Source: an uncultured Agathobacter sp. (GTDB lineage Bacteria; Bacillota; Clostridia; Lachnospirales; Lachnospiraceae). Taken from it: a stretch of 64,000 nt of DNA. Within the stretch, counting starts at the first letter, position 1. Every line of letters begins with the position of its first letter. Below are positions 33,515 to 43,011 of this stretch, piece after piece. Location of the stretch: NCBI GenBank assembly GCA_934365945.1, contig CAKRNE010000003.1:1-64000 (forward strand). The letters are read 5' to 3'. The notes below the pieces were generated by a model. The model was not told the DNA's origin and did not search any database. It saw only the letters and a list, made by a program, of their open reading frames with translations. Made by a program: the position numbers and the translations under genes.

Positions 33515-34467
33515 TAATTCTGCACCCATTCCCATCCAGTTCCGTCGTATTCAAAATGATTTACGACACCCGTACTATAAACAAGTTTGTTGTTATAATC
33601 GTTTGTAAAATCTGCATTAACTGTATCACCGGCAACAATTGTTGTCTCAATATTATCTGATGATGTAACCTTGTAGCTTCCGGCGGCATAAACCTCCTTG
33701 ACCACAACTCGCGCACCTGCTGGAATATTGTCAATCACTACGCTCTTAAATCCAACACCATCAAATCTAATGGAAGCAATATCTGAAAATACCACATTTC
33801 CATCCTTATCATATGCCTCAATATCAAAAGCAAAAATTGGTTCACCCAGCTCTGTATTATAGGTCTTTAAAACCTTGTTTATCTGCAGACTTCCTGTCAG
33901 CTCCTTCTGCTCCGGCTTGAGCTCTATAGTGATATTATCGTATATCCATGAATCCGAGCCTGATCCGGTCATTGCAAACTCATTATTTGGTGCCGAAACA
34001 AGATATGGTACAAATGAATATCCATATTGTGCTGAATTGACAGGCTTGGTATATACCAGATACAATCCTGTCTTTACTCCGGACACAGACCCCTTTCCGT
34101 TTTTCACTTCAATAGTTTTGTCGGCAGATAAACCTTCTTTATCGACAATCTCTGATGCACTCTTAGCCATTTTTTCATAATCATCAGCCGTTGTCTTACT
34201 ATCTATAGACTCAACCATGCCTGACAGTTCTTTATAATCATCTGTCACGGCATATGTACCGTTTTCGTCTACCTCTGCCACCCTGTAAAGATCAACGGGA
34301 AAATCCACAGTATCCAAATCATTCCAAGTATCAGGAATATCAACTGTTATAGAACAATCTTTATCTGTTTCAATATGTGTCCTTGCAAATATACTGCCAC
34401 AAGGCAATGAAACAAATGTCATTGCTGCTATCATTATGCTGGCAATCCTCTTAATGTTATTGTGCAT
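33514..34467 (-). CDS. Minor pilin-like protein with CnaB-like domain, 317 aa
   Basis: Signal peptide MHNNIKRIASIMIAAMTFVS with cleavage near IFA. The first half resembles the N-terminal domain of SpaA-type pilins (FPVDLYRVAEVDENGTYAV, then GLYLVYTKPV). The second half is a CnaB-like beta-sandwich (GSLQINKVLKTYNTELGEPI, VVVKEVYAAGSYKVT; the E suggests an isopeptide). It ends NHFEYDGTGWEWVQN without LPXTG or membrane helix, so it is not sortase-anchored by itself. It follows the sortase gene by 18 nt. It may be a tip or accessory subunit, or be held non-covalently. Confidence 0.75.
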   Translation of the reverse strand: MHNNIKRIASIMIAAMTFVSLPCGSIFARTHIETDKDCSITVDIPDTWNDLDTVDFPVDLYRVAEVDENGTYAVTDDYKELSGMVESIDSKTTADDYEKMAKSASEIVDKEGLSADKTIEVKNGKGSVSGVKTGLYLVYTKPVNSAQYGYSFVPYLVSAPNNEFAMTGSGSDSWIYDNITIELKPEQKELTGSLQINKVLKTYNTELGEPIFAFDIEAYDKDGNVVFSDIASIRFDGVGFKSVVIDNIPAGARVVVKEVYAAGSYKVTSSDNIETTIVAGDTVNADFTNDYNNKLVYSTGVVNHFEYDGTGWEWVQN

Positions 34468-34485
34468 TTTTCCTCCTTCCTGATT

Positions 34486-35307
34486 CTATCTGAATCTATA
34501 CAATATTGTCTTATTAAGAATTTTACATATTATTATATACAAAACCAAAAACACAACACCAAGTATAATTGCCTCGTGTAATGGTTGTATCTGCTTTGCG
34601 TCCTCTACAACAAGTCCCTGCGCATCATTAGCAATCCTATGGCCTCTGATAAGCAGTCTGTGTGAATTGACACCATACGGTGTACAAGTGATAAGTGTAC
34701 AATAATCCTGACCTTCTTCAATCTTTAAATCATTAAGCTCATCAGGAAGAACTATTCTAATCTGATCAACTTCATAGGTCAATGTTTCACCAAGTATATA
34801 TAATTTGAATGTATCTCCCTCTGCCATCTGATCAATATCAGTAAACAGCTTTGATGAGGTGAGTCCACGATGACCTGAAACGGCACAGTGTGTACTTGGT
34901 CCTCCCACCGGGAGAGATGACCCCTCAATGTGTCCTACTCCAATCTGGAGTATCGTATTGTCCGTACCATGATAAATAGGCAATGAAACTTTTATAGATG
35001 GAATCTCTACATATCCCATCACTCCGGTACCGGATACATCAAGAAGACTTTCATACTCTGCTTTATCCTGATCTGACATTTCATAACGGTCCTGCTTACT
35101 TAAAAGCTTCTCGTTATATGCCTGTGCAGCTTTTCGCATCTCATCAAGCTTTTGCTCATCCGTATTGTCTACAGCATCAACGTAGCTGGCAATGGCTCTG
35201 GACTGATGAAATGAATTCCAATAATCACTTACTGTTGGATATAGCAGTAAGGACAACCCTGCGATAAACACTACGCCAAAAAGAATAGTAGATAAACGTC
35301 TTTTCAT
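34486..35307 (-). CDS. Class C (pilus-assembly) sortase, 273 aa
   Basis: Joins pilin subunits through Lys-isopeptide bonds. It has membrane helices at both ends (LSTILFGVVFIAGLSLLLYP and the C-terminal IILGVVFLVLYIIICKIL), which is diagnostic of class C. The catalytic set is visible: His in CAVSGHRGL, Cys in TLITCTPYGVNSHRL and Arg in LLIRGHR. A possible lid sequence (LLDVSGTGVMGYVEIP) lacks the common DPW/F signature. It lies between the major pilin and accessory genes, as in SpaA-type clusters, and follows a hairpin that may reduce its transcription. Confidence 0.93.
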   Translation of the reverse strand: MKRRLSTILFGVVFIAGLSLLLYPTVSDYWNSFHQSRAIASYVDAVDNTDEQKLDEMRKAAQAYNEKLLSKQDRYEMSDQDKAEYESLLDVSGTGVMGYVEIPSIKVSLPIYHGTDNTILQIGVGHIEGSSLPVGGPSTHCAVSGHRGLTSSKLFTDIDQMAEGDTFKLYILGETLTYEVDQIRIVLPDELNDLKIEEGQDYCTLITCTPYGVNSHRLLIRGHRIANDAQGLVVEDAKQIQPLHEAIILGVVFLVLYIIICKILNKTILYRFR

Positions 35308-35353
35308 AGTGCTCTCCTTACTGTTACATAAACTCTAAATAAAATCTATTATA

Positions 35354-35382
35354 GCTGCCACAGATTTATAACCTGTGGCAGC
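35354..35382 (-). terminator. Attenuating hairpin between major pilin and sortase
   Basis: GCTGCCACAG and CTGTGGCAGC form a perfect 10-bp stem, 38 nt past the major pilin stop. The following minus-strand sequence (TATAATAGATTTTATTT) is only moderately T-rich, so it probably terminates part of the transcripts. Confidence 0.65.
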
Positions 35383-35420
35383 ATAATATTTAAAACTAAA
35401 TAGTGCCAGTCAGATATTAA

Positions 35421-36923
35421 TTATCTAACACGCTTCTTTGTTACAAGAACAATTCCACCACCGAGAACTAAGATAGCACCAATTACGTAGATTGCTACAC
35501 GTCCGGCACCACCAGTTGAAGGAAGAACTGAACCCTTGTTGTTTACTACATCTGTAGATAACTCACCTTTTTCAAGCATAACACCTAAATTAATAATTGA
35601 ACCAGATGCTACATCTCCTGTAAGTGCTGTAAGCTTTGGATCATCACTATTCTCATCATGCTTTGCAGAAATTGTAAATGTCTGATCCTCGATTGAGTTG
35701 TATCCGTCAGGTGTCTTTGTCTCGCGTAATACGTATGTACCATCATCTAAGCCTGTGAATCCGAATACTGTTCCCTCTGCATTAGTAGAAAGAATCTTCT
35801 TAACCTCTACAAGCTGAAGCTCTTCTTTTCCGTCAACCTTTACTTTCTTGAAAAGTGAGAACTCTGCACCTGTAAGTGGCTTATTATCTTTGTCAACCTT
35901 GTTTACAGTTAACTTGTAAGTAAATACGATAACCTTGTCTTCAGGAGTCTTACCTCTGTCTCCCTCACCACCATTGTTAGGGTTGTTAGAGAACTCAAGA
36001 CCAACTGTATTTGGGTTTCCGGCTGCGCCGATTACTGCATTCTCGTTAAGCTTTGCTGTATACTCAACAACAATCTTATCTGAGTTTTTAGCGCCAAATG
36101 CTAAGATATTGTCACATGTAAATGTAAGTGTCTTAGCTGTTGCATCATAGCTAGGTGTGAAATAAGATGTAATATCCTTGTTACCTAATTTAATTACTGC
36201 ATCATTGTTGTAGTCAAGTCCTTTTGAAAGAGTATCATTAAACTTGAGAGAGTATGTCTTGTAGCTTTCAATGTTGTTTGCTAATGTAGCTGTGAGCTGG
36301 AATGGAACATCATCTCCGATATCGTAATCGGCTGAATCCTGCCAACCAGTTGTCTCACCAGTTGTATCATTTGTATCCTTAACTTTCTTCTCTACAGAAG
36401 GAACATCTGCCTTTACATCTGCATTTACATCATCTGTAACATGAAGGATAAACTCTGTGTAAGATTCCTGACCCTGTAAAGAATCATCCTTATCTTTGAT
36501 AAGGTAGTAACCTGGCTTAAGATTGCTGATTACATTCTTTGCATCCGGATCTGTTACTGTAACTGAACCTGATGCTGATGCTAAGTTTGCACCGATAATC
36601 TGAGCCTGCTCTTTAAGCTCTGAAGAATTGTTACCCATATCAGAAAGCTTCTTAGCATATGCAACAGCATCACCGCCGAGAGCGGTCTGTCCTTCTGCTT
36701 TAATGCCCTCTCCCCACTTTATGTTAGAAAGAGTTGCTTTATCTGCTGATAAATCACCAGATAAAATCTGATAAGCCTCATAAGTGTGTCCTTTGACAGC
36801 CTTATTAAGTGTGAGACTGAATGTGTTTTGGTCTGCGTTTGGTGCTGCAAATACAGTTACACTCATTGCAAGTGTAAGAATCATAGCAAGCACTAAAGCA
36901 ATGCTTCGTTTGATTGTTTTCAT
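35421..36923 (-). CDS. Major backbone pilin with LPSTG anchor, 500 aa
   Basis: Signal peptide MKTIKRSIALVLAMILTLAM. SpaA-like N domain (KAVKGHTYEAYQILSGDLS), a putative linking Lys in VEKKVKDTNDTTGE, a fimbrial-isopeptide D2 domain (FNDTLSKGLDYNND to TVGLEFSNNPNN, the usual Asn end), then a CnaB domain with the E-box YVLRETKTPDGYN. It ends VLPSTGGAGRV, a membrane helix and KKRVR, the sortase signal. SD AAAGGAG precedes the ATG. Length and layout match two-to-three-domain major pilins. The following hairpin should make this the most abundant product of the operon. Confidence 0.94.
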   Translation of the reverse strand: MKTIKRSIALVLAMILTLAMSVTVFAAPNADQNTFSLTLNKAVKGHTYEAYQILSGDLSADKATLSNIKWGEGIKAEGQTALGGDAVAYAKKLSDMGNNSSELKEQAQIIGANLASASGSVTVTDPDAKNVISNLKPGYYLIKDKDDSLQGQESYTEFILHVTDDVNADVKADVPSVEKKVKDTNDTTGETTGWQDSADYDIGDDVPFQLTATLANNIESYKTYSLKFNDTLSKGLDYNNDAVIKLGNKDITSYFTPSYDATAKTLTFTCDNILAFGAKNSDKIVVEYTAKLNENAVIGAAGNPNTVGLEFSNNPNNGGEGDRGKTPEDKVIVFTYKLTVNKVDKDNKPLTGAEFSLFKKVKVDGKEELQLVEVKKILSTNAEGTVFGFTGLDDGTYVLRETKTPDGYNSIEDQTFTISAKHDENSDDPKLTALTGDVASGSIINLGVMLEKGELSTDVVNNKGSVLPSTGGAGRVAIYVIGAILVLGGGIVLVTKKRVR

Positions 36924-36940
36924 TTTGCATTCTCCTTTTT

Positions 36941-39900
36941 TTATAATGTTTTTTGTTTTTTATAGAAAAGTGTTATTGTAGCTATTGCTATAAGCACAAC
37001 TCCACTTAACATATACAACCATCTGTTACCGCTTCCACCTGTTTCAGGAAGCTCATACTCATTGAGCTTATTTGTAATCTCAATAGTACCTGAATCAACA
37101 GCCATATCCTTTCCCGGTGCCACATTGACATCAGTCCTCTTAATCTCAGTTCCGTTTGTATCCTTAAATACATAGGAAACATCATAACCCGATACGCTGT
37201 TATTTTGGTCTACTCCAACCTCTGTAACATAATACTTATAGGTTTCGTTGGTTATATGACCTATATCATCTGTCTTTGTCTTAGGAAGATTTTTAAATTT
37301 ATAAGACCAGTTTCCATCTTTGTCCGGTGTCACTTTAACAGCATCACCGTACTTAACATCGTTTCCTGACGAATCCACCTGATGTAACTGTAAATAAATA
37401 CTTCCATCCGTCTTATTTATAGGTCTGTTCTTTGAATCAACCCACTTTTTATCAACAGAAATTTCTGTTGTTGGAATAGCCTCATCACCGATATATACTA
37501 TGTCATAATTGTTTGCCAGACAGGTTCCCGTTAAGCTGCTATTTGGAGCTGTCACAGGATATTTAGCTGTATCCGGCGAACTAAAGTAGAAATAAGTCTT
37601 TGCCGGTTCTTGTGGAAGAACATAGCCACTAGGTGCCTTTGTCTCAACAACATAATACTGTGTGTTATATGTCATTGTTTTATCAAAGTTAATCTCTATC
37701 TTACCGTTTTTATCGGTAACATATTTATTAACATAGACATATCCATCCGATGTTTTCGTAGAATCTGTACTGTTTGGATCATATTTGTAAACAGCAAACT
37801 CTGCGTCCGGCAATAATTTTCCGTTATTTCCCTCTTCCGTCTTGTAAAGAATAAACGAATCATTCTTATATACATAAAACGAAGAATAAGATTTAGTGTA
37901 CTTTAATTCAGTGTGAATCTCTGTTTTACTATTATCAACGCCTTCCAATGAAACGGTATTAGATACATCAAATTTAGGTTTTGAATCACCCCACTCCTGT
38001 ATCAAATCAGCCTTTACACTATAAGTGTATGTCAACATTATAGCTTTTCCATCAGGGACAATAGCATTTATTGTTTTGCTTGAAAACTGATAATCATATA
38101 ATGCTTCTTGTGAATCATATGTCCACTTGCAATCAGATATCACCTCACCAGGTTTGTATGTTCCATCATCCTGCTTGATAGCCTCTCTGAACTTAACTGT
38201 ACCTGGCATCAAATCTACCTGCCACCTTGCTGAAGAATCATCATAGGTTACTTTTTTGTACGACAAAACATCTTTTAGATTTAATGTCTTATCAGCACCC
38301 AGATATGTCTTGCCCTCCGGGTTTATAAGAACAGTATAATTCAGCTTATGTTCATCATCATCCCATCTTCCGTTTTTGCTTATAACTTTATCTCCTGAAT
38401 CCGGAATATTTTCACCATCCTGCTTTGGTTTGGATATTATCTGTGTCTGGCTTGATTCACCAATCTTATTATTACTGTCTGATTTAGCTGATGCTGTGTT
38501 CTTGTACACAAGCTCCTTTCCTGCCTTCAGGGTTTCAGCACTATCAGCCTTACATTTGTAAACAAGGAAAATTGTAGAGCCCTCTTCCCATCCAAACACA
38601 TTTGCATTTTTCGGCTTTTCTACAGTTGTAGTTATCACTTCACGACCATTGCTTGTTTCTTTTTTACATGAAGTATTAATTCCCGCAGTAAAGTAAGTTT
38701 TGTTGTTCGAATTATCTACCGTATAGTTCTTTCCATCCAATGTAGGGTATGTAAAACCTTGGTCTGGATTATTGTATTTTAACTGTACAGTAACATTTTG
38801 TACGCTGATGCCCTCCGGCATATTATCAGTGATTGTATATTTGGTTGCTTTTTTATCCATTGTAACCTTTACAATCCATGTGAGCGTTCCGTCATATCCT
38901 GCATCAGTGGTCTTTACATATGTATCTGCTGTATTATTGTTTCCATCACTCTTAACAATTGATGATTTAATATCTTTTTTTGTTTTGAAAGATGCATTTG
39001 CATCAACATCCCAGAATTTTGCATTGTTCTTAAACTCGATTTCGCCACCTGCTGAATAGTCTGCATACGATTTATAATTTAAAGTTACTTTATAACCATC
39101 TGCATTGCTATTAGAAGGTACAAACTTATCTTTAAACTCAAACGAAAATCTGGTAAACTTAGTACCCGTTTTGCTATCAAGAGAATTAAAATCATACTCC
39201 TGATCGCCTGATTTTACTTTAAATTTATATATCTTATCGCCAAAAATGTTTTTCGCCTGATCAAATACATCTTTAACCTGCTGATAAGTCATATAATGAG
39301 CCATATTGTCTGAAGTAGTATTTGTCAGTTCATCAACAAACTTTGCACCTGCATCCGCTCCGGTTGAAGGAATGGTAAATGTTGATTTCCAACTAAGCTC
39401 ATACCTGTTTTTCTTTGGTTCTTCTTTATTGGCAGTCACTTCCTTTGTGACTTTTACATCTCCACGAGTTCCCGGAACATTTACTCCGGCCCATTTGCTA
39501 AACGATATCTCTTTGTTCTTGAAAATAACCTGATTACTAACAGTCTGGTTATAGCTTTGTGGTGTGACAGGTGTTTCATATGTAATAACATATGTACTGT
39601 CATTTTTATTATTATTCATAGCCACAAAACTAATACTGCTAATCTTGCCTTCTTTGTCATAATGAATTTGAGCACCTTTCCAGTTGGTATCCTGTTCAGA
39701 TGTCATTTTAAAATTCTTTGCATCCTTAAGGCAATTATCTGTCAGTACGGCTCCAACAATATTATTTCTTTCTTTATTAACAGTGATTGTCCACTTGATA
39801 GTCTGACTGTTTTGGTCGTACGTACCTGTTTTATCAAGATCATCTCTCTTGTATTTAATAATACTGCTTGATGTATCAATAACCTTTTCGTTAGACTTTT

Positions 39901-40981
39901 TATTTATTGATTCACCGGTAACCTTGTTAGACGCCTGTGACTCATTTCCGCTATCGCAAAGAGATGTGTCATAATAATACTTGTATTTTATCTGGCAGCT
40001 TTCACCGGCATTAAGCTTAGGCAGCGTTGCTGTAAGATTATAATTATGATTATTATTGTCATTATTCTGAGAAGCCGTAACATTAGCAGTATATTCACCG
40101 CCAACCCGCTGTCCATTTTTAGTTATTGTATAGGTAAACTTTGATGTATCGACAGACATTTTACCGGCCTGCAGCACATCATTTAAAGTAATAACATCCG
40201 GTGTGCCTTTTTCAGATGAAACATCAATAACATACTCAGCATATTTGCCATTGTTATCTTTCTTAAGTGTATTATCTGTTGTATTTGACTTTTTAACAGT
40301 AATATCATAATTAACGCTATGGTTCTTATCCCAATGGATATATTCCTTGCTTATATCTAATGTAGCATCTCCGCCTATCTTAACAGCAACATCACCATTG
40401 TCCTTAACTTCACTATAGCCGCTTGCGCCAAATATCGCACCACCTTTAACTTCAGTAGTGTTGCTCTGTATGTAATCATCAGCAAATTTAATCAGTGCAG
40501 AAAATGTACCATCATTGTTTTTTACAAAGCGATAATTACAAAGCTTATTGCCGCTTTCGTCTGTATATGCATGCCAGCCATCACAAACCGCATCAGGAAT
40601 AGATATATCCTGTCCATAAGTCATGTAATAGTTTTTAATTATATTTCCGCTTTCATCCTTGAGCTCGCCCTTACCTATGGTGAAAGACATATCAACCTTA
40701 TAATTAAATGTCTTTCCATCCCATTCCACTTCAGGTTGTTTGCCTTCAAGTTTCACCACCGGAGGATTTTTAAACTTCCCCAGGTTGGTATATGTTTCCT
40801 TCTGTCCATCCACCTCGAACTCGTACTTGTTCTGATCTTCTGCAGATGCAGGTTGTATAAGTCTGTACATAGTAATGCTCAGCACGATGACCGCCATAGA
40901 AACAACGAATGTAGCAAGCTGTCTACGTCTTTTTACTCTTTTCAGTCTCTCTTTGCCGAGACGTTCCATATCCTTATCCAT
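36941..40981 (-). CDS. Giant pilus tip or adhesin protein with LPETG anchor, 1346 aa
   Basis: A large LPXTG surface protein. An N-terminal basic segment precedes a membrane helix (QLATFVVSMAVIVLSITMYR), then several Cna-adhesion/SdrG-like beta-sandwich modules (for example NGKYAEYVIDVSSEKGTPDV and KVTKEVTANKEEPKKNRYEL). Near the C-terminus are two CnaB repeats (LLPDAEFAVYKYDPNS with ETKAPSGYVLP; ISVDKKWVDSKNRPINKTDG). It ends YELPETGGSGNR, a helix and KKQKTL. The ATG at 40981 has GGAGG 7 nt upstream. It precedes the major pilin by 17 nt, the usual place for the tip adhesin. The ligand is unknown. Confidence 0.92.
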   Translation of the reverse strand: MDKDMERLGKERLKRVKRRRQLATFVVSMAVIVLSITMYRLIQPASAEDQNKYEFEVDGQKETYTNLGKFKNPPVVKLEGKQPEVEWDGKTFNYKVDMSFTIGKGELKDESGNIIKNYYMTYGQDISIPDAVCDGWHAYTDESGNKLCNYRFVKNNDGTFSALIKFADDYIQSNTTEVKGGAIFGASGYSEVKDNGDVAVKIGGDATLDISKEYIHWDKNHSVNYDITVKKSNTTDNTLKKDNNGKYAEYVIDVSSEKGTPDVITLNDVLQAGKMSVDTSKFTYTITKNGQRVGGEYTANVTASQNNDNNNHNYNLTATLPKLNAGESCQIKYKYYYDTSLCDSGNESQASNKVTGESINKKSNEKVIDTSSSIIKYKRDDLDKTGTYDQNSQTIKWTITVNKERNNIVGAVLTDNCLKDAKNFKMTSEQDTNWKGAQIHYDKEGKISSISFVAMNNNKNDSTYVITYETPVTPQSYNQTVSNQVIFKNKEISFSKWAGVNVPGTRGDVKVTKEVTANKEEPKKNRYELSWKSTFTIPSTGADAGAKFVDELTNTTSDNMAHYMTYQQVKDVFDQAKNIFGDKIYKFKVKSGDQEYDFNSLDSKTGTKFTRFSFEFKDKFVPSNSNADGYKVTLNYKSYADYSAGGEIEFKNNAKFWDVDANASFKTKKDIKSSIVKSDGNNNTADTYVKTTDAGYDGTLTWIVKVTMDKKATKYTITDNMPEGISVQNVTVQLKYNNPDQGFTYPTLDGKNYTVDNSNNKTYFTAGINTSCKKETSNGREVITTTVEKPKNANVFGWEEGSTIFLVYKCKADSAETLKAGKELVYKNTASAKSDSNNKIGESSQTQIISKPKQDGENIPDSGDKVISKNGRWDDDEHKLNYTVLINPEGKTYLGADKTLNLKDVLSYKKVTYDDSSARWQVDLMPGTVKFREAIKQDDGTYKPGEVISDCKWTYDSQEALYDYQFSSKTINAIVPDGKAIMLTYTYSVKADLIQEWGDSKPKFDVSNTVSLEGVDNSKTEIHTELKYTKSYSSFYVYKNDSFILYKTEEGNNGKLLPDAEFAVYKYDPNSTDSTKTSDGYVYVNKYVTDKNGKIEINFDKTMTYNTQYYVVETKAPSGYVLPQEPAKTYFYFSSPDTAKYPVTAPNSSLTGTCLANNYDIVYIGDEAIPTTEISVDKKWVDSKNRPINKTDGSIYLQLHQVDSSGNDVKYGDAVKVTPDKDGNWSYKFKNLPKTKTDDIGHITNETYKYYVTEVGVDQNNSVSGYDVSYVFKDTNGTEIKRTDVNVAPGKDMAVDSGTIEITNKLNEYELPETGGSGNRWLYMLSGVVLIAIATITLFYKKQKTL

Positions 40982-41136
40982 TCTGCATCCTCCTTTCCTC
41001 AAATAATTATATTTGTTTTATTAAATGCTTTTATCTTTCTTTTGATGACAGTATATCACTTTTCGGTCACACAACGGTCACACGGAAGCACTTTCTCTCT
41101 TTTTACCAATAGACATGTGTTATATTTGCATATATC

Positions 41137-42648
41137 TTAGTCAATTTTACCAATTTTTGTAAGTGGCCAGAGTCCCAAAGTCACTTTTCCAACCACTTGT
41201 TCCTCTGAAATACAACCAATTGCAGTATTTCTTGAGTCAAGAGACACACTTCTGTTATCTCCCATCACAAAAATTTTCGACTCCGGAACCTGATACGGTA
41301 AATCAATATTGCAGTCACCAAGTGACTTTTCTTTCAAATACGGTTCATCTAGTGCAATGTCATTTACATACACGGTTCCGTCATCGGAGATATTTACCCA
41401 GTCGCCCGGCATTGCAATCACTCTCTTAACCAGAATTTTATTATTCAGGTAAAACGCTATTACATCGCCTGTTTTAAAAGTGTTTCCCTTTGATGCCATA
41501 AGTACCTGTCCCTCTTCAAGAGTGGGTGACATCGAGGTTCCCGTTACCTGAAGAATCGGAAGCCACAGATTTGCAACAAGAACCGCTATTGCAGCAACAA
41601 CTAAAAGAGTTCCTACTGTATTAAACAGAGTTCCCGCAAACTTGCTGTTGTACTTCACCCTGCGAAGCTCCTGCCTTAATGCTTTGATTCCAAGCTCTTC
41701 GCTATATCTGTCATAGTCATCTGTCATTATGCTTCGATAACTATATTTTTCATTTTCATCATTGTTTGTATTATCATTATATGTTTTATCATCAGATTCT
41801 GAATCCGTTTTATCGTCCGCATTATCATTTTTCAGTATTTCAAAATCCGCTTTTGCATTCTTTTCACTCTCAAAAGATTCTGTTTTTTCAACAATTTTTG
41901 TTTCTAAATCAGTATATTCATCATTATTAACATTATGTAGTTTATCAGAAACTTCTGTTGACTCATCCAACTTTACAACATCCGCTGCCAAATTGTCTGA
42001 CAGTGATGTTTCAAATAAATCTGTCGCTCTATCTATTTCTTCCTGTTTATTCGTATCTTTATATTCATTCGAAGCTTCATGTCCGGCTGTGTCTATCGAA
42101 TTAACTATTTTCGTCGGATTAACCGCATCAGCCGTTTCAACTGTTTCCGTCAGATTAACCGCATCAGCCGAATCAACTGTTTCCGTTAGATTAGCCACAC
42201 CAACCGAATCAATTGTTTCCATTGGATTAGTTGTATCAACAGAATCAGCCGTTTCCGTCAGATTAGCCATGGCAGCCGAATTTGACGGGGGCATCATCTG
42301 GCTCAACAGCATATCAAGCCTGTCTTCATTGGTCATCGGCTTTGGCTCTGCCTCATCCGGCTCTGTATCTTTTCCTAAATCTATAATATCAATATCTTTT
42401 TTCTGGCCCAAAAATATAGAATCATCTATATCGTTTATGTTTGCAACACCGCTTATATCCTCTACCGGAATATTATCAGCAATCGCTTTCTTATTATATT
42501 CAATATCCGACTCGGGTTTTGTCGAATTAATGTAGTTAACTGATTTATTCTGTTGTCTTTTTTTCTTGTGCTCGATATATTTTACTGCTACGCGCGCAAG
42601 CGCATATATAACTTTTTTATATATTTTCTCAACCATTTTTATATCCAT
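41137..42648 (-). CDS. Signal peptidase I with long repeat-bearing N-terminal extension, 503 aa
   Basis: The C-terminal ~170 residues are a bacterial (P-type) signal peptidase I: a membrane helix (FNTVGTLLVVAAIAVLVANL), nucleophile Ser in TGTSMSPTLEEG, general base Lys in ILVKRVIAMPGDW, and GDNRSVSLDSR. About 330 residues of acidic, low-complexity sequence precede the helix, including five 12-residue NLTETVDSADAV-type repeats at residues 129-188. By topology this extension is cytoplasmic, which is unusual. It lies second in the operon before the pilin genes, like the pilus-linked SipA/LepA of streptococci. The SD is weak, so expression may be low. It may be dedicated to the pilins or to the TasA-like proteins. 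Confidence 0.88.
   Translation of the reverse strand: MDIKMVEKIYKKVIYALARVAVKYIEHKKKRQQNKSVNYINSTKPESDIEYNKKAIADNIPVEDISGVANINDIDDSIFLGQKKDIDIIDLGKDTEPDEAEPKPMTNEDRLDMLLSQMMPPSNSAAMANLTETADSVDTTNPMETIDSVGVANLTETVDSADAVNLTETVETADAVNPTKIVNSIDTAGHEASNEYKDTNKQEEIDRATDLFETSLSDNLAADVVKLDESTEVSDKLHNVNNDEYTDLETKIVEKTESFESEKNAKADFEILKNDNADDKTDSESDDKTYNDNTNNDENEKYSYRSIMTDDYDRYSEELGIKALRQELRRVKYNSKFAGTLFNTVGTLLVVAAIAVLVANLWLPILQVTGTSMSPTLEEGQVLMASKGNTFKTGDVIAFYLNNKILVKRVIAMPGDWVNISDDGTVYVNDIALDEPYLKEKSLGDCNIDLPYQVPESKIFVMGDNRSVSLDSRNTAIGCISEEQVVGKVTLGLWPLTKIGKID
42085..42264 (-). repeat. Five 36-bp tandem repeats in the signal peptidase gene
   Basis: Five consecutive 36-bp units encode 12-residue repeats (consensus NLTETVDSADAV, variants NPMETIDSVGVA and NPTKIVNSIDTA). 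They keep frame, so copy-number changes would alter the length without truncation. Confidence 0.85.
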
Positions 42649-42681
42649 TTCATAACATTATTCTATTTGTTTCTTACAAAA

Positions 42682-42933
42682 TCACTTTTTAGTAAGATTT
42701 TTAGAAGCCATCGATATTACGGCTGCAAATTTTTGAATCTCGCTCGTTGCTGATGTCAGCTTTTCTATTGCATCATTTATATCACCGGATTTTGAAACCT
42801 CACGCTCCAATGTTGCAATATGTTTTTTTGACTCATCCAGCTCTTTTCTTAAATGTTCAACCTCTTTACTTCTATCTAAAAGCATTTCCAGTAATTCACT
42901 TCTGCTTAATTTTTTTAATTCTTTTGCTTCCAT
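42682..42933 (-). CDS. Small coiled-coil protein, 83 aa
   Basis: Begins MEAKELKKLSRSELLEMLLD, a motif I recognise from many small Lachnospiraceae proteins encoded next to signal peptidases and sortases. A heptad-rich coiled coil (EVEHLRKELDESKKHIATLE) follows, then a second helix. There is no signal. It is the first gene after the predicted operon promoter, and it ends 33 nt before the signal peptidase start. A scaffold or regulatory role in surface assembly is inferred from context only. Confidence 0.75.
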   Translation of the reverse strand: MEAKELKKLSRSELLEMLLDRSKEVEHLRKELDESKKHIATLEREVSKSGDINDAIEKLTSATSEIQKFAAVISMASKNLTKK

Positions 42934-42961
42934 ACTTTCACCGCCAACTCTCCCTAAATGC

Positions 42962-42999
42962 AGACAACCAAAGTGTATAAAAAATACCTTCGGTTGTCT
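42962..42999. promoter_or_regulatory. Leader hairpin at the start of the pilus operon transcript
   Basis: AGACAACC and GGTTGTCT form a stem extended by AAGGTA/TACaCTT around an A/T loop. It begins about 7 nt after the expected +1 and ends about 28 nt before the 83-aa ATG. The minus strand has no T-run after it, so a regulatory leader stem is the better reading. Confidence 0.55.
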
Positions 43000-43011
43000 T
43001 AAATTAACTAT

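Noticed and set aside
41137..42648. SipW-type (ER-type) signal peptidase
   Set aside because: The general base is Lys (VKRVIAMPGD), as in P-type enzymes, not the Ser-His arrangement of SipW.
42962..42999. Invertible promoter (phase switch)
   Set aside because: The arms are only 8 bp with a 22-nt spacer, the promoter lies outside them, and no invertase gene is next to them.
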